DNA from: UBA10364 sp905182675
GTDB lineage: Bacteria; Bacteroidota; Bacteroidia; Flavobacteriales; Schleiferiaceae
Direction: 5' to 3'
Length of the DNA stretch: 29,051 nucleotides
Assembly: GCA_963933975.1 (NCBI GenBank)
Contig: CAWVWE010000027.1
Coordinates: 1 to 29,051, forward strand
How positions within the stretch are numbered: position 1 is the stretch's first letter; each line of letters starts with the position of its first letter. Of this stretch, positions 8,697-16,104 are shown in pieces. A program made the position numbers and the translations under genes. The notes below the pieces were generated by a model. It was not told the DNA's origin and did not search any database. It saw only the letters and a list, made by a program, of their open reading frames with translations.

Positions 8697-9239
8697 TTAA
8701 TGGGATTTTTCCATAAACATGATTAGCGCAAATACGCTATAGTTCACCATATCTAAATAGTTGGCTTCCAGTCCTTCGCTTACTAAGGTCTTTCCCTGAT
8801 TGTCCTCAATCTGCTTTACACGTAAGAGTTTTTGAATAATCAAATCAGTAAAACTTGAAACACGCATATCCCTCCAAGCTTCTCCATAGTCGTGATTTTT
8901 ACGCAACATGAGCTCTTTAGCTTCCTCCGCCTTCTCGAGATAGGCATCACTGGCTTGTGTCCAATCCATATCTGGCTGTTCAACGACACCCCTTTCGAGC
9001 TGAATGAGTGCCATAATACTGTAATTAAGTATACCTATAAACTCTCCTTCTAAGGGATCATCAATAAGTTGAGCTCCTTTTTGCTCAATACTTCTTAGCC
9101 GTTGTGCTTTGATAAATATCTGGTCGGTAAGAGACGGCAGACGTAAAATACGCCATGCAGTTCCGTAGTCTTTTCCTTTTTTCTCAAAGAGGCCGTGACA
9201 TTTAGATAGTACGGCATCGAATTGGTCAGCTGTATTCAT
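8697..9239 (-). CDS. DUF1599 protein with two internal repeats
   Basis: A 180-aa soluble helical protein made of two copies of a domain of about 70 residues. Copy 1 carries KGKDYGTAWRILR (21-33) and copy 2 carries KNHDYGEAWRDMR (114-126). Each is followed by a TD-I-IK-RL/R-I segment and a closing NYS-ALI helix (72-79 and 166-173). This is DUF1599, a family that published comparative genomics has associated with nucleotide modification; the chromosomal Bacteroidota version has no established reaction. It heads the leftward string, 12 nt before the DoxX gene. Its ATG lies only 38 nt from the divergent folP ATG, so the two promoters must overlap. I found no clear promoter for this side. Confidence 0.88.
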   Translation of the reverse strand: MNTADQFDAVLSKCHGLFEKKGKDYGTAWRILRLPSLTDQIFIKAQRLRSIEQKGAQLIDDPLEGEFIGILNYSIMALIQLERGVVEQPDMDWTQASDAYLEKAEEAKELMLRKNHDYGEAWRDMRVSSFTDLIIQKLLRVKQIEDNQGKTLVSEGLEANYLDMVNYSVFALIMFMEKSH

Positions 9240-9251
9240 TTGTTAGCTTTG
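9222..9251 (+). promoter_or_regulatory. Bacteroidota-type promoter for folP-cdaA
   Basis: TTG at 9222-9224, a 19-nt spacer and TAGCTTTG at 9244-9251 form an exact match to the Bacteroidota consensus TTG-N19-TAnnTTTG. The predicted start near 9256 leaves a leader of about 20 nt before the folP ATG at 9277. The -33 box lies inside the first codons of the divergent DUF1599 gene. Confidence 0.75.
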
Positions 9252-9276
9252 CTTCTATAACGAAGATACGGAGACA

Positions 9277-10155
9277 ATGCCTGAGTTTTTACTGAAGGTC
9301 CAAGGGACAATTCACACCTTATCCACACCCTGGGTGATGGGAATATTGAATATCACACCAGACTCCTTTTTTGCTGGGAGCCGATTCTCTGCCCCGGATG
9401 ACGCGGCCCGCGAGGCTAAAGCCATGCTTAAAGAAGGTGCTAAAATCATAGATATTGGTGCCTACTCGTCGCGGCCAGGTGCTAACGTTGTAACAGAAAA
9501 AGAAGAATGGGACCGACTAAAAGAGGTCATTCCCGCCGTTGCACAGGTCATTACAGAATTTCCAAATACATTCATTTCAGTAGACACTTTCCGTTCCGCG
9601 ATTGCCGACAAGGCTTTAACTGCAGGTGCCCACATGATTAATGACATTAGTGGAGGAAATTTAGATCCGCAGATCTATGCGACCGCCGCACAACACGAAT
9701 GCCCTTACATTTTAATGCACATGCAGGGAACCCCTGCTAACATGCAAGAAAACCCGAGTTATCAGAACGTGACAATGGACATCGTTAAATTCTTCAGTGA
9801 GAAATTGCCAGTGATTCACGAGTTGGGTGTTCATGACACCATCATTGATGTAGGATTTGGTTTCGGAAAAACACTTGAGGATAACTTCCAGTTACTGCGT
9901 GAACTCAAAGCATTTCAACTTCTAGGTCGTCCGATTCTAACCGGTATATCAAGAAAAAGCATGGTTTATAAGCCTTTAGGGAGTAGCGCAGCGCAAAGTA
10001 TGAATGGAACCACGGCGTTGCACATGGCAGCACTTCAAGGAGGAACGCAGATACTGCGCGTACATGACGTGAAAGAAGCCATAGAAACTATTACCTTGTT
10101 TACTCATTTAATGCCGCAAGGCACAGATCATCTACTGCCTATATGGGAGCGCTAA
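9277..10155 (+). CDS. folP: Dihydropteroate synthase
   Basis: FolP condenses p-aminobenzoate with 6-hydroxymethyl-dihydropterin pyrophosphate to make dihydropteroate in the folate pathway; it is the sulfonamide target. The 292-aa protein shows the family signatures in order: MGILNITPDSF (21-31), IIDIGAYSSRPGA (57-69), the DTFRS loop, MINDISGG, then GFGFGK and the C-terminal GISRKSM. GAYSSRPG replaces the more usual GGESTRPG, as is common in Bacteroidota. The 3' end overlaps cdaA by 13 nt, so the two are co-translated. The promoter at 9222-9251 serves both. Confidence 0.97.
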   Translation: MPEFLLKVQGTIHTLSTPWVMGILNITPDSFFAGSRFSAPDDAAREAKAMLKEGAKIIDIGAYSSRPGANVVTEKEEWDRLKEVIPAVAQVITEFPNTFISVDTFRSAIADKALTAGAHMINDISGGNLDPQIYATAAQHECPYILMHMQGTPANMQENPSYQNVTMDIVKFFSEKLPVIHELGVHDTIIDVGFGFGKTLEDNFQLLRELKAFQLLGRPILTGISRKSMVYKPLGSSAAQSMNGTTALHMAALQGGTQILRVHDVKEAIETITLFTHLMPQGTDHLLPIWER

Positions 10156-10916
10156 ACTTTGGGATACTTGATGCCTTAGACATTCTGATTGCAGCCTTTT
10201 TGCTCTATCAGATTTATCGATTGCTACGCGGTACTTCTGCGATACGAATTCTATTAGGAATGGTCGCTATATACCTATTATACAGCTTAGTTCAACTCCT
10301 GGAAATGCGTCTGCTTAGTGAGATTCTAGGTTCATTTATGGGGGCTGGCCTCATTATCTTAATCATCGTATTTCAACAAGAGATCCGTAAATTTCTGCTC
10401 GTGATTGGGTCTGCGACCTTTTCCAGAAGAAAAGGAATACGCAACATGCTGAACATGAGTACAACGGAGGGAACAGACAAGCGCACAATTGACGCGATTG
10501 TTGGAGCTGCCGCAGCGTTTGCAGAAGATAAAGTAGGTGCATTGATTGTTATTGAGCGGAAAGATCCCTTAGGGAGTTTTGCTGGTACAGGACACCATAT
10601 AAATGGTGCACTGAGTCGCATACTATTGGAAAGTATCTTCTTTAAAAATGCACCCTTACATGATGGTGCTACGATTGTTTCTAAAAATAAAGTTATTGCT
10701 GCCGGTGCCGTGCTACCCTTAAGCGAAAGCAGTGATTTACCTTCGAAGTTTGGGCTTCGTCATCGTGCGGCGGCTGGTATTTCGGAACGCACAGATGCAC
10801 TCGCTCTAGCCGTTTCAGAGGAAAACGGGAAAATTCATGTCTTCTATGAAGGTGAATTCGAGCTGGTAAGTCAAGAAGAATTGAGCGCTAAAATGGCCCA
10901 ATTAATTCAGGGCTAA
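10143..10916 (+). CDS. cdaA: Diadenylate cyclase CdaA (c-di-AMP synthase)
   Basis: A 257-aa membrane-anchored DAC enzyme that makes cyclic di-AMP from two ATP. Three N-terminal transmembrane helices (about 10-85) precede the DAC domain (about 100-255). The catalytic motifs are intact: DGA at 174-176 (in PLHDGATIV) and RHRAA at 207-211 (in LRHRAAAGISE). Length and layout are those of CdaA (TIGR00159), and folP-cdaA is a familiar Bacteroidota pair. No YbbR-type regulator (CdaR) or GlmM is adjacent. Its TAA is one base away from the end of the convergent comEC gene, with no conventional terminator between them. Confidence 0.95.
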   Translation: MGALNFGILDALDILIAAFLLYQIYRLLRGTSAIRILLGMVAIYLLYSLVQLLEMRLLSEILGSFMGAGLIILIIVFQQEIRKFLLVIGSATFSRRKGIRNMLNMSTTEGTDKRTIDAIVGAAAAFAEDKVGALIVIERKDPLGSFAGTGHHINGALSRILLESIFFKNAPLHDGATIVSKNKVIAAGAVLPLSESSDLPSKFGLRHRAAAGISERTDALALAVSEENGKIHVFYEGEFELVSQEELSAKMAQLIQG

Positions 10917-10917
10917 A

Positions 10918-11976
10918 TCAGCCCCACTTCAATACCAGTTTCTCTAATTCCTGAATAACGAAGAATACCCAATCAAAAATCTGATTGGCCCATAGCACCG
11001 CTACATTAGGCATAGCGTCACCCAGGAGTATAAACGGAACACTCATCCATATCCCAACTGTTAGCAACGGAACAGCTGCCAGGTTCCCCACCAAAAAGTA
11101 AGGGCTCGCACCACCAAAATGATGTTGTACTATAGGTAACGTTGCCGACCACGCAGCCAATGATATTTGAATAGGTAATAAAAGTCTATCCAACCACTTT
11201 GATGTTGACCTAGCGGTAGAAAAATCCACCGTAAAGTGCTCCAAAGAAGATCCTCTCAACGCAATAAGTATAGCGAATACTGCCGCATAGCTGAGCTGAA
11301 AACTTAAGCTATGTGGAGCTGTGGGATCCACGAAATAATGGCCCAAAGCGACCACCATGGGCCAATGTAATGAGGGTATGTTATCCTTGCGCAGGGACGA
11401 ATATCTGGCCAAGCCAAAACTCCAAACCGCTCGTACAACGGAACTTCCTGCTCCTACGGTAAAGGAGTAGACCAAGAGAAACGAAAATTGAAGAAAAAGA
11501 CCCAATCGAAATGACCAATAACCACGCATCCAACCGAATAATGGCCGCATTAGTAGTACCCAAAACCCTATATGAAAGCCACTAACCGCAAGCATATGAC
11601 TCATGCCTAAATGTCGAAAAGTAGAGACCGTTTCAGTGGATATATTTGATTTATCCCCCCTGAAAATAGCTGTTAAAAATCCATGGTAGGGTCCACTTGA
11701 AAACCGGTCAATTCTCACCTGTAAAAAACTGCCGAATAGTTGCCCAGCATATTCTAAAAACTCAGGTGTTTTTATAGGATAATAATAACGCCATGTTTCG
11801 AATTTCGGCAAGACATATAGCAGCACTGATGCCAGCAGTAGAATACGGAAGTCATTCCAAACTTTACGCTGCATCCTGGGCCAAAATAAAAAGACCAAGA
11901 CCCATGATACATCGATAGTATATTGGTCATTCAGGGCAAAGCCAATACAAAGGATGAATAGGGGTTGTAGGACCAT
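10918..11976 (-). CDS. comEC: Short ComEC/Rec2-family membrane protein
   Basis: A 352-aa polytopic membrane protein containing the core Competence domain of ComEC, the channel that carries single-stranded DNA across the inner membrane during transformation. The signature HMLAVSGFHIG is at 127-137, preceded by FRGDKS (105-110). Many hydrophobic segments follow, including the conserved RAVWSFGLARY and SLSFQLSYAAVFAIL stretches. Full-length ComEC proteins are about 650-780 aa, with an N-terminal OB-fold (DUF4131) and a C-terminal metallo-beta-lactamase-like domain. Here both are missing: only two helices precede the core and the protein ends after it. A stop codon lies immediately upstream of the ATG in the same frame, so the start is firm. 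It is last in the surE-lpxB string, 48 nt after the spoIID-like gene, with possible competing hairpins at its start. Confidence 0.85.
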   Translation of the reverse strand: MVLQPLFILCIGFALNDQYTIDVSWVLVFLFWPRMQRKVWNDFRILLLASVLLYVLPKFETWRYYYPIKTPEFLEYAGQLFGSFLQVRIDRFSSGPYHGFLTAIFRGDKSNISTETVSTFRHLGMSHMLAVSGFHIGFWVLLMRPLFGWMRGYWSFRLGLFLQFSFLLVYSFTVGAGSSVVRAVWSFGLARYSSLRKDNIPSLHWPMVVALGHYFVDPTAPHSLSFQLSYAAVFAILIALRGSSLEHFTVDFSTARSTSKWLDRLLLPIQISLAAWSATLPIVQHHFGGASPYFLVGNLAAVPLLTVGIWMSVPFILLGDAMPNVAVLWANQIFDWVFFVIQELEKLVLKWG

Positions 11977-12002
11977 CTATTAAAACTGGTCCTTAGAAAG
12001 GA
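11969..12002 (-). promoter_or_regulatory. Possible competing hairpins at the comEC start codon
   Basis: On the minus-strand transcript TCCTT (12002-11998) can pair with AAGGA (11994-11990). Alternatively AGGACC (11993-11988) can pair with GGTCCT (11974-11969), across a 13-nt loop that contains the A and U of the comEC AUG; the G begins the stem. The two stems share 11990-11993, so they exclude each other. This could modulate comEC translation, but the stems are short and chance is not excluded. Confidence 0.25.
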
Positions 12003-12024
12003 ACACCGCAAGTAATGTGAATAA

Positions 12025-13173
12025 CTAGAGTTTATCAACTACAGTATAGGAGAGGTCCTTGAAATAAAAATCTAAAATCTCTTTCCATGTAAAGCCTGAG
12101 GAGCCCATGTGCATGGCGCCCTGTTGTGACATACCCACCCCGTGTCCAAACCCGTAGCCCTTAACAACTACAGTGTCACCTTCTAACAAGGGATGAACAA
12201 AACCACTCTTCCATTTAAAGTGGCGACGTACTGTTTCCAATTTAAAGGACTTTTCATTAATCTGCCAATGTGAGGACCTAGCGGGGGGTATGGATTCAAA
12301 ATAGGCACTCCACTCTTCAGCGACCATGGAAACACCTTGTGTATCCCAATACGCGGACCAATCGGAAAGTGAGGTACGGTGCTGCCATTGATAGCGACTC
12401 CCTTTCGTAGAAAACGGGTCTAATACAGCGCGACAATAAGGCAATTCTTTAGACCACACCAAATGTGGCAGCGTAGTCATTCCTCCAGAATTAGAATGAT
12501 AAAAGCCTACAATAGGCTTACTATTATGAGTAGCAATTGAATCTTTTGTGGCCAACACAGCTGATTGAATAATGGTTGCATTTTTCCCATGAGGTACACC
12601 CTTAAATGCTTGAGAACTTTGATCGTCTTTGACATGATACCCCTCTTTGGCATGTTTACTCAAGTTTGTTAATAACCACGTTCTTGAAAGAACCGCTTGG
12701 GCCTGATGGTATGCTGGCTCAGGGGACAATCCACCTTCCGCTTCAACCACGCCAGCGATATAATTAGAGATTGGAACTTTTACTATAGCTTCCAAATAAA
12801 TAAGAAAAGGACGAATGGTTAATTGACCCATATAAGGGCGCTCCCTAGTCCATTTTTTACCATGCATAACGCGCATTACGATGGTGTCATTCGAAGAAAT
12901 AATAATAGAATCACAAGCGGCCCTATTCAATCTTAAATCACCCCTAAACGTATAAAGTGGATGTACATCGTCTACCCCATACTCCATAGAAAAAATACTG
13001 TCAGGGGTATAGGCGACCAACGTATATGAGCCACTTTTCACCTTGACCTGAGCCCGACCATATTCCTGCTCAGCAAAAGTCAAGATGCGAGGTCCAGACT
13101 TGTAGGCCTTTGTAGATTGCCCATGAGCAATCAGTTGCAATAACAGTGCGAATAATATACCGGTTAGCTTCAT
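12025..13173 (-). CDS. SpoIID/LytB-domain secreted protein
   Basis: A 382-aa secreted protein with a signal peptide (MKLTGILFALLLQLIAHGQS) and a SpoIID domain (about 130-372). Motifs include YIAGVVEAEGG (138-148, holding the glutamates proposed to be catalytic in SpoIID), QAQAVLSRTW (157-166), FYHSNSGGMT (224-233) and GYGFGHGVGMSQQGA (339-353). B. subtilis SpoIID is a lytic transglycosylase acting on peptidoglycan stripped of stem peptides. The role in this non-sporulating lineage is not established; periplasmic cell-wall remodelling is inferred. The ATG at 13173 shares one base with the lpxB stop (TGATG), a better start than the TTG one codon earlier. Confidence 0.9.
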   Translation of the reverse strand: MKLTGILFALLLQLIAHGQSTKAYKSGPRILTFAEQEYGRAQVKVKSGSYTLVAYTPDSIFSMEYGVDDVHPLYTFRGDLRLNRAACDSIIISSNDTIVMRVMHGKKWTRERPYMGQLTIRPFLIYLEAIVKVPISNYIAGVVEAEGGLSPEPAYHQAQAVLSRTWLLTNLSKHAKEGYHVKDDQSSQAFKGVPHGKNATIIQSAVLATKDSIATHNSKPIVGFYHSNSGGMTTLPHLVWSKELPYCRAVLDPFSTKGSRYQWQHRTSLSDWSAYWDTQGVSMVAEEWSAYFESIPPARSSHWQINEKSFKLETVRRHFKWKSGFVHPLLEGDTVVVKGYGFGHGVGMSQQGAMHMGSSGFTWKEILDFYFKDLSYTVVDKL

Positions 13174-14240
13174 CAAGACGAAAGTACAAGTTCTGAAATA
13201 AGACCAACGGCATCCTGCTCTAAGGTCTGTGCTCCAAGCATCGCATCCAAGCGACTATATTGGTCCAACTGGTCTTCACCACGCTCAATAATGAGTTTCT
13301 TTAACGCATATACACTGACTTGCTCTTGTAATAGCTCTGGGACAGCCTCCCGATCCAAAATAAGGTTCGGTAAGGAGAAAAACGGCACTTTCACGAATCT
13401 TCTAGCGATAGCTAAAGAGATTGGATTAGCCTTATAAACCACTGCTTGAGGAATTCCCAACAATGCTATTTCGAGAGAAGCCGTGCCACTGCATGTGAGT
13501 GCAAAGCATGCCGATGTGGCTACCTCTAATAATGGAGCATCTATTACCTCGATGTTTTCAGGTACTGATAAATTAGGCCAAGATGCGACTACGGATGCAG
13601 CTCGAACTACTTTAAATCGATACGCTGGAAGCGCAACTGCCAAATCATAGAAGACCGGTAACAATCTTTGTATCTCTTGACTTCTTGACCCTGGCAACAG
13701 CACAATTTCCTTAGAATCTGGAGCATACCCCGTTTTACCAGCGTAATCCTCAGCCAAGGGATTGCCCACATAATGCAACTCATGACCTTTTGCCGCATAC
13801 CAAGACTCTTCAAAAGGCAAAATGCTTAAAATAAGATCTGTTGAAGCGGTGAGTTTCTTTAATCTTCCTTGTTTCCAAGCCCATACCTTAGGCGGGATAA
13901 AGTAGACCACCTTCATTCCTTGGACCTTAGCCCATTGTGCTATTCGAAGATTAAACCCTGGAAAGTCTACAAGAATCAACACATCTGGCTCAAATTCCGC
14001 AATATCTAGCTTTACCTGGCGAAACTGCTCGCGGATGACACGTGCCTTTAGAACAACTTCTACGAAGCCCATAATAGGGTTCGCAGGAAGATTAAAGCGG
14101 AGCTCCACTCCTTCTTTTTGCATATGAACACCTCCCCAACCTGAATGAACTGTTTTAGGATGTACTTTTTGAATAGCTTGAACTAAAGATGCCGCTTGGA
14201 CATCTCCGGAGGGTTCACCTGCTATCCAGAAAATTCGCAT
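13173..14240 (-). CDS. lpxB: Lipid-A-disaccharide synthase
   Basis: LpxB joins UDP-2,3-diacylglucosamine to lipid X to form the disaccharide core of lipid A at the inner membrane. The 355-aa protein shows the LpxB signatures: WIAGEPSGD (5-13), VDFPGFNLRIA (91-101), the PPKVWAWKQGR stretch (117-126), LLPGSRSQEI (181-190) and the late TCSGTASLEIALLGIPQ donor-site motif. An in-frame extension to 14291 adds 17 residues before the conserved start; ATG at 14240 is preferred because it gives the standard N-terminus and shares one base with the upstream stop (TAATG). It implies an LPS- or lipooligosaccharide-bearing outer membrane. Confidence 0.96.
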   Translation of the reverse strand: MRIFWIAGEPSGDVQAASLVQAIQKVHPKTVHSGWGGVHMQKEGVELRFNLPANPIMGFVEVVLKARVIREQFRQVKLDIAEFEPDVLILVDFPGFNLRIAQWAKVQGMKVVYFIPPKVWAWKQGRLKKLTASTDLILSILPFEESWYAAKGHELHYVGNPLAEDYAGKTGYAPDSKEIVLLPGSRSQEIQRLLPVFYDLAVALPAYRFKVVRAASVVASWPNLSVPENIEVIDAPLLEVATSACFALTCSGTASLEIALLGIPQAVVYKANPISLAIARRFVKVPFFSLPNLILDREAVPELLQEQVSVYALKKLIIERGEDQLDQYSRLDAMLGAQTLEQDAVGLISELVLSS

Positions 14241-14539
14241 TAATTTAAGATGAATTGAAAGTAAATAACACCCGCAACACTTGGCAAACAAGAGAGCATA
14301 ATACCTCTTGCTACGCGGTCTTTATCAAAGTTTAATGCCGTAAAAAATAATACTGCGTTGATTACTATCCCAAAAGTGATGGCACGCATAACAATTAATC
14401 TCCAAGCTGGATTGGTCACATCGCCCACTTCTCTTAACACCGGATAAGTTTCCATTGCCACCGCGAGGGAAAACAACGGAGCACCAATGCCCACAAGAAA
14501 TCCTGCGATATAATCTATTAATCTATTTTTTTTTCTCAA
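14240..14539 (-). CDS. Small three-helix membrane protein of unknown function, TTG start
   Basis: A 99-aa protein with a basic N-terminus (RKKNR) and three predicted transmembrane helices at about 10-29, 46-70 and 77-98. I recognise no family. The only suitable start is TTG at 14539-14537: the first internal Met is residue 29, after the first helix. The TTG lies 17 nt inside the end of surE, and the stop overlaps the lpxB ATG by one base, so the gene is wedged between the two and probably translated by coupling. A run of nine A residues lies just after the TTG and also encodes the end of SurE, which could allow slippage. Position next to lpxB suggests, but does not show, a membrane or lipid role. 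Confidence 0.7.
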   Translation of the reverse strand: MRKKNRLIDYIAGFLVGIGAPLFSLAVAMETYPVLREVGDVTNPAWRLIVMRAITFGIVINAVLFFTALNFDKDRVARGIMLSCLPSVAGVIYFQFILN

Positions 14540-15302
14540 AATCCCATTGATTAAGTGTTGCTATAGCTTGATGCGCCGTTAAATCTACCGTTATAGGTAC
14601 TACACTGATATAGCCTTGCTCTAGCGCAGAAATATCAGTATCATCACCGTGGTCATAATTTTCAAATTTTCCCGTTAACCAATAATATGGACGACCAAAG
14701 GGATCAATACGAGCGTCAAACTCTTCTACCCAATTTCCAATGGCCATTCTACAAACACGAACACCTCTATAAGGCGCTTTTGCAGCCTCTGGAATATTTA
14801 CATTCAAACAAATCCCTTGGGGCATACCGTTGGACATCACCTGTTGTATGATGGTTCGTATGTGTTTTCGTCCTGCTTCGAAAGACGCCTCCCATGAAAA
14901 CTCGCACAAACTAAAACCAATGGCAGGAATACGCTCTAACGCTCCCTCAACAGCAGCGCTCATTGTGCCAGAATAAATGACATTAACTGAAGCATTAGAA
15001 CCATGGTTAATGCCACTAAGAATTAAATCAGGTTTTCGCGGAAGTATTTTATTCACTGCCAACTTCACACAATCTGCTGGTGTTCCACTGACCTTGAATT
15101 CCTTTTGAGGACCTTCTGAGTGTACTTCCGTGCAACGCAAGCTAACATCTAAAGAGATTGCATGTCCCTTACCACTTTGTGGCCCATCAGGTGCCACGAC
15201 CCATACTTCACCAAACTCATTTGCTATTTCTATCAAGAAACGAATCCCAGGTGCGACAATACTGTCATCATTGGTTACTAGAATTAGAGGCTTTTCTGTC
15301 AT
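14523..15302 (-). CDS. surE: 5'/3'-nucleotidase SurE
   Basis: SurE is a cytoplasmic metal-dependent phosphatase acting on nucleoside 5'- and 3'-monophosphates, linked to stationary-phase survival. The 259-aa protein has the metal-site motif VTNDDSIVAPGI (9-20, Asp12 and Asp13), QSGKGHAIS (42-50, Ser43 ligand), SGTPADCVKLA (72-82) and SGINHGSN (96-103, Asn99 ligand). The residue after the two Asp is Ser where Gly is usual; the ligands themselves are kept. The C-terminus ends in three lysines coded by an A9 run, overlapping the next gene by 17 nt. A -7 box (TAACTTTG, 15329-15322) lies 20 nt upstream of the ATG. Confidence 0.95.
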   Translation of the reverse strand: MTEKPLILVTNDDSIVAPGIRFLIEIANEFGEVWVVAPDGPQSGKGHAISLDVSLRCTEVHSEGPQKEFKVSGTPADCVKLAVNKILPRKPDLILSGINHGSNASVNVIYSGTMSAAVEGALERIPAIGFSLCEFSWEASFEAGRKHIRTIIQQVMSNGMPQGICLNVNIPEAAKAPYRGVRVCRMAIGNWVEEFDARIDPFGRPYYWLTGKFENYDHGDDTDISALEQGYISVVPITVDLTAHQAIATLNQWDFEKKK

Positions 15303-15321
15303 GTTATTGCGACGTTTCTGT

Positions 15322-15329
15322 CAAAGTTA
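15322..15329 (-). promoter_or_regulatory. Candidate -7 box for the surE gene string
   Basis: TAACTTTG on the minus strand matches the Bacteroidota -7 consensus TAnnTTTG and lies 20 nt upstream of the surE ATG at 15302. I see no TTG at the expected 17-23 nt spacing, so only half of the promoter is supported. Confidence 0.4.
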
Positions 15330-15393
15330 CGGACCGAATGGTCATAGGCATACATTTTGTTCCTTTGTTTAACGACAACTTTATAACAAGCTT

Positions 15394-16071
15394 ATGTTTC
15401 TACTGATCATTGTTTTCATCATAACTGGCCTAGTGGTCCAGAAGAGATTGAAATCTAAATTCAAAAAATACAGCAAGGAGGCCCTTTCAAACGGATTATC
15501 CGGAGCGGAAATCGCTGAAAAAATGCTAAACGATCATGGTATCCATGACGTACGCATTGAAAGTGTCGCAGGAAAGCTTACTGACCACTATAATCCGGCA
15601 AATAAAACCGTCAACCTAAGTCCTGAAGTATATGGGGGCAGAAGTGTTTCTGCGGCGGCAGTCGCAGCACATGAGGTAGGTCATGCCGTACAGCATGCCA
15701 CTGGATATAAATGGCTAGAAATGCGTTCACAATTGGTGCCTGTTGCTCAGTTAAGCGGAAAAATCATGAACATCGTTCTATGGTCCATGATTCTAGGTAT
15801 GAGCATCTTGAAGATTTTCGAAATGAATACGGTTATTTGGGTCTTGATTGCTGCGCAAGCAGTAATAACCGTAGTATCTGTTGTTACACTACCCGTTGAA
15901 TATGATGCCTCGAACCGGGCACTCATCTGGTTAACTACCTCTGGAACTGTTACCACGTCAGAACATGACAAAGCAAAAGACGCACTCACCTGGGCAGCCC
16001 GCACTTACTTAGTGGCAGCATTAGCATCTTTAACACAACTAGCATACTACTTCTCGCTTTTACGGGATTAA
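15394..16071 (+). CDS. Membrane zinc metallopeptidase (YugP / Zn_peptidase_2 family)
   Basis: A 225-aa membrane protein with an N-terminal helix (2-16) and further helices at about 124-140, 145-167 and 203-222. The zinc motif HEVGH is at 93-97, in AAHEVGHAVQHATGY, and the conserved LPVEYDASNRAL (166-177) probably supplies the third metal ligand, Glu169. This is the layout of the YugP family (Pfam Zn_peptidase_2). The protease activity is expected from the motif; substrates are unknown in the family. It stands alone on the plus strand, 91 nt from divergent surE, and ends before a long palindromic terminator. I found no clear promoter in the gap. Confidence 0.9.
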   Translation: MFLLIIVFIITGLVVQKRLKSKFKKYSKEALSNGLSGAEIAEKMLNDHGIHDVRIESVAGKLTDHYNPANKTVNLSPEVYGGRSVSAAAVAAHEVGHAVQHATGYKWLEMRSQLVPVAQLSGKIMNIVLWSMILGMSILKIFEMNTVIWVLIAAQAVITVVSVVTLPVEYDASNRALIWLTTSGTVTTSEHDKAKDALTWAARTYLVAALASLTQLAYYFSLLRD

Positions 16072-16104
16072 CAATAGCCTGGTCATCTGAGAAAGCAGAA
16101 ATTC

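Noticed and set aside
14241..14291. Longer N-terminus for LpxB
   Set aside because: The extra 17 residues are the out-of-frame end of the preceding membrane-protein gene; the conserved MRIFWIAGEPSGD begins at the coupled ATG at 14240.
15303..15393. TACATTTTG (15351-15359) as promoter of the zinc peptidase
   Set aside because: One base too long between TA and TTTG for the consensus, and no TTG at 17-23 nt upstream.
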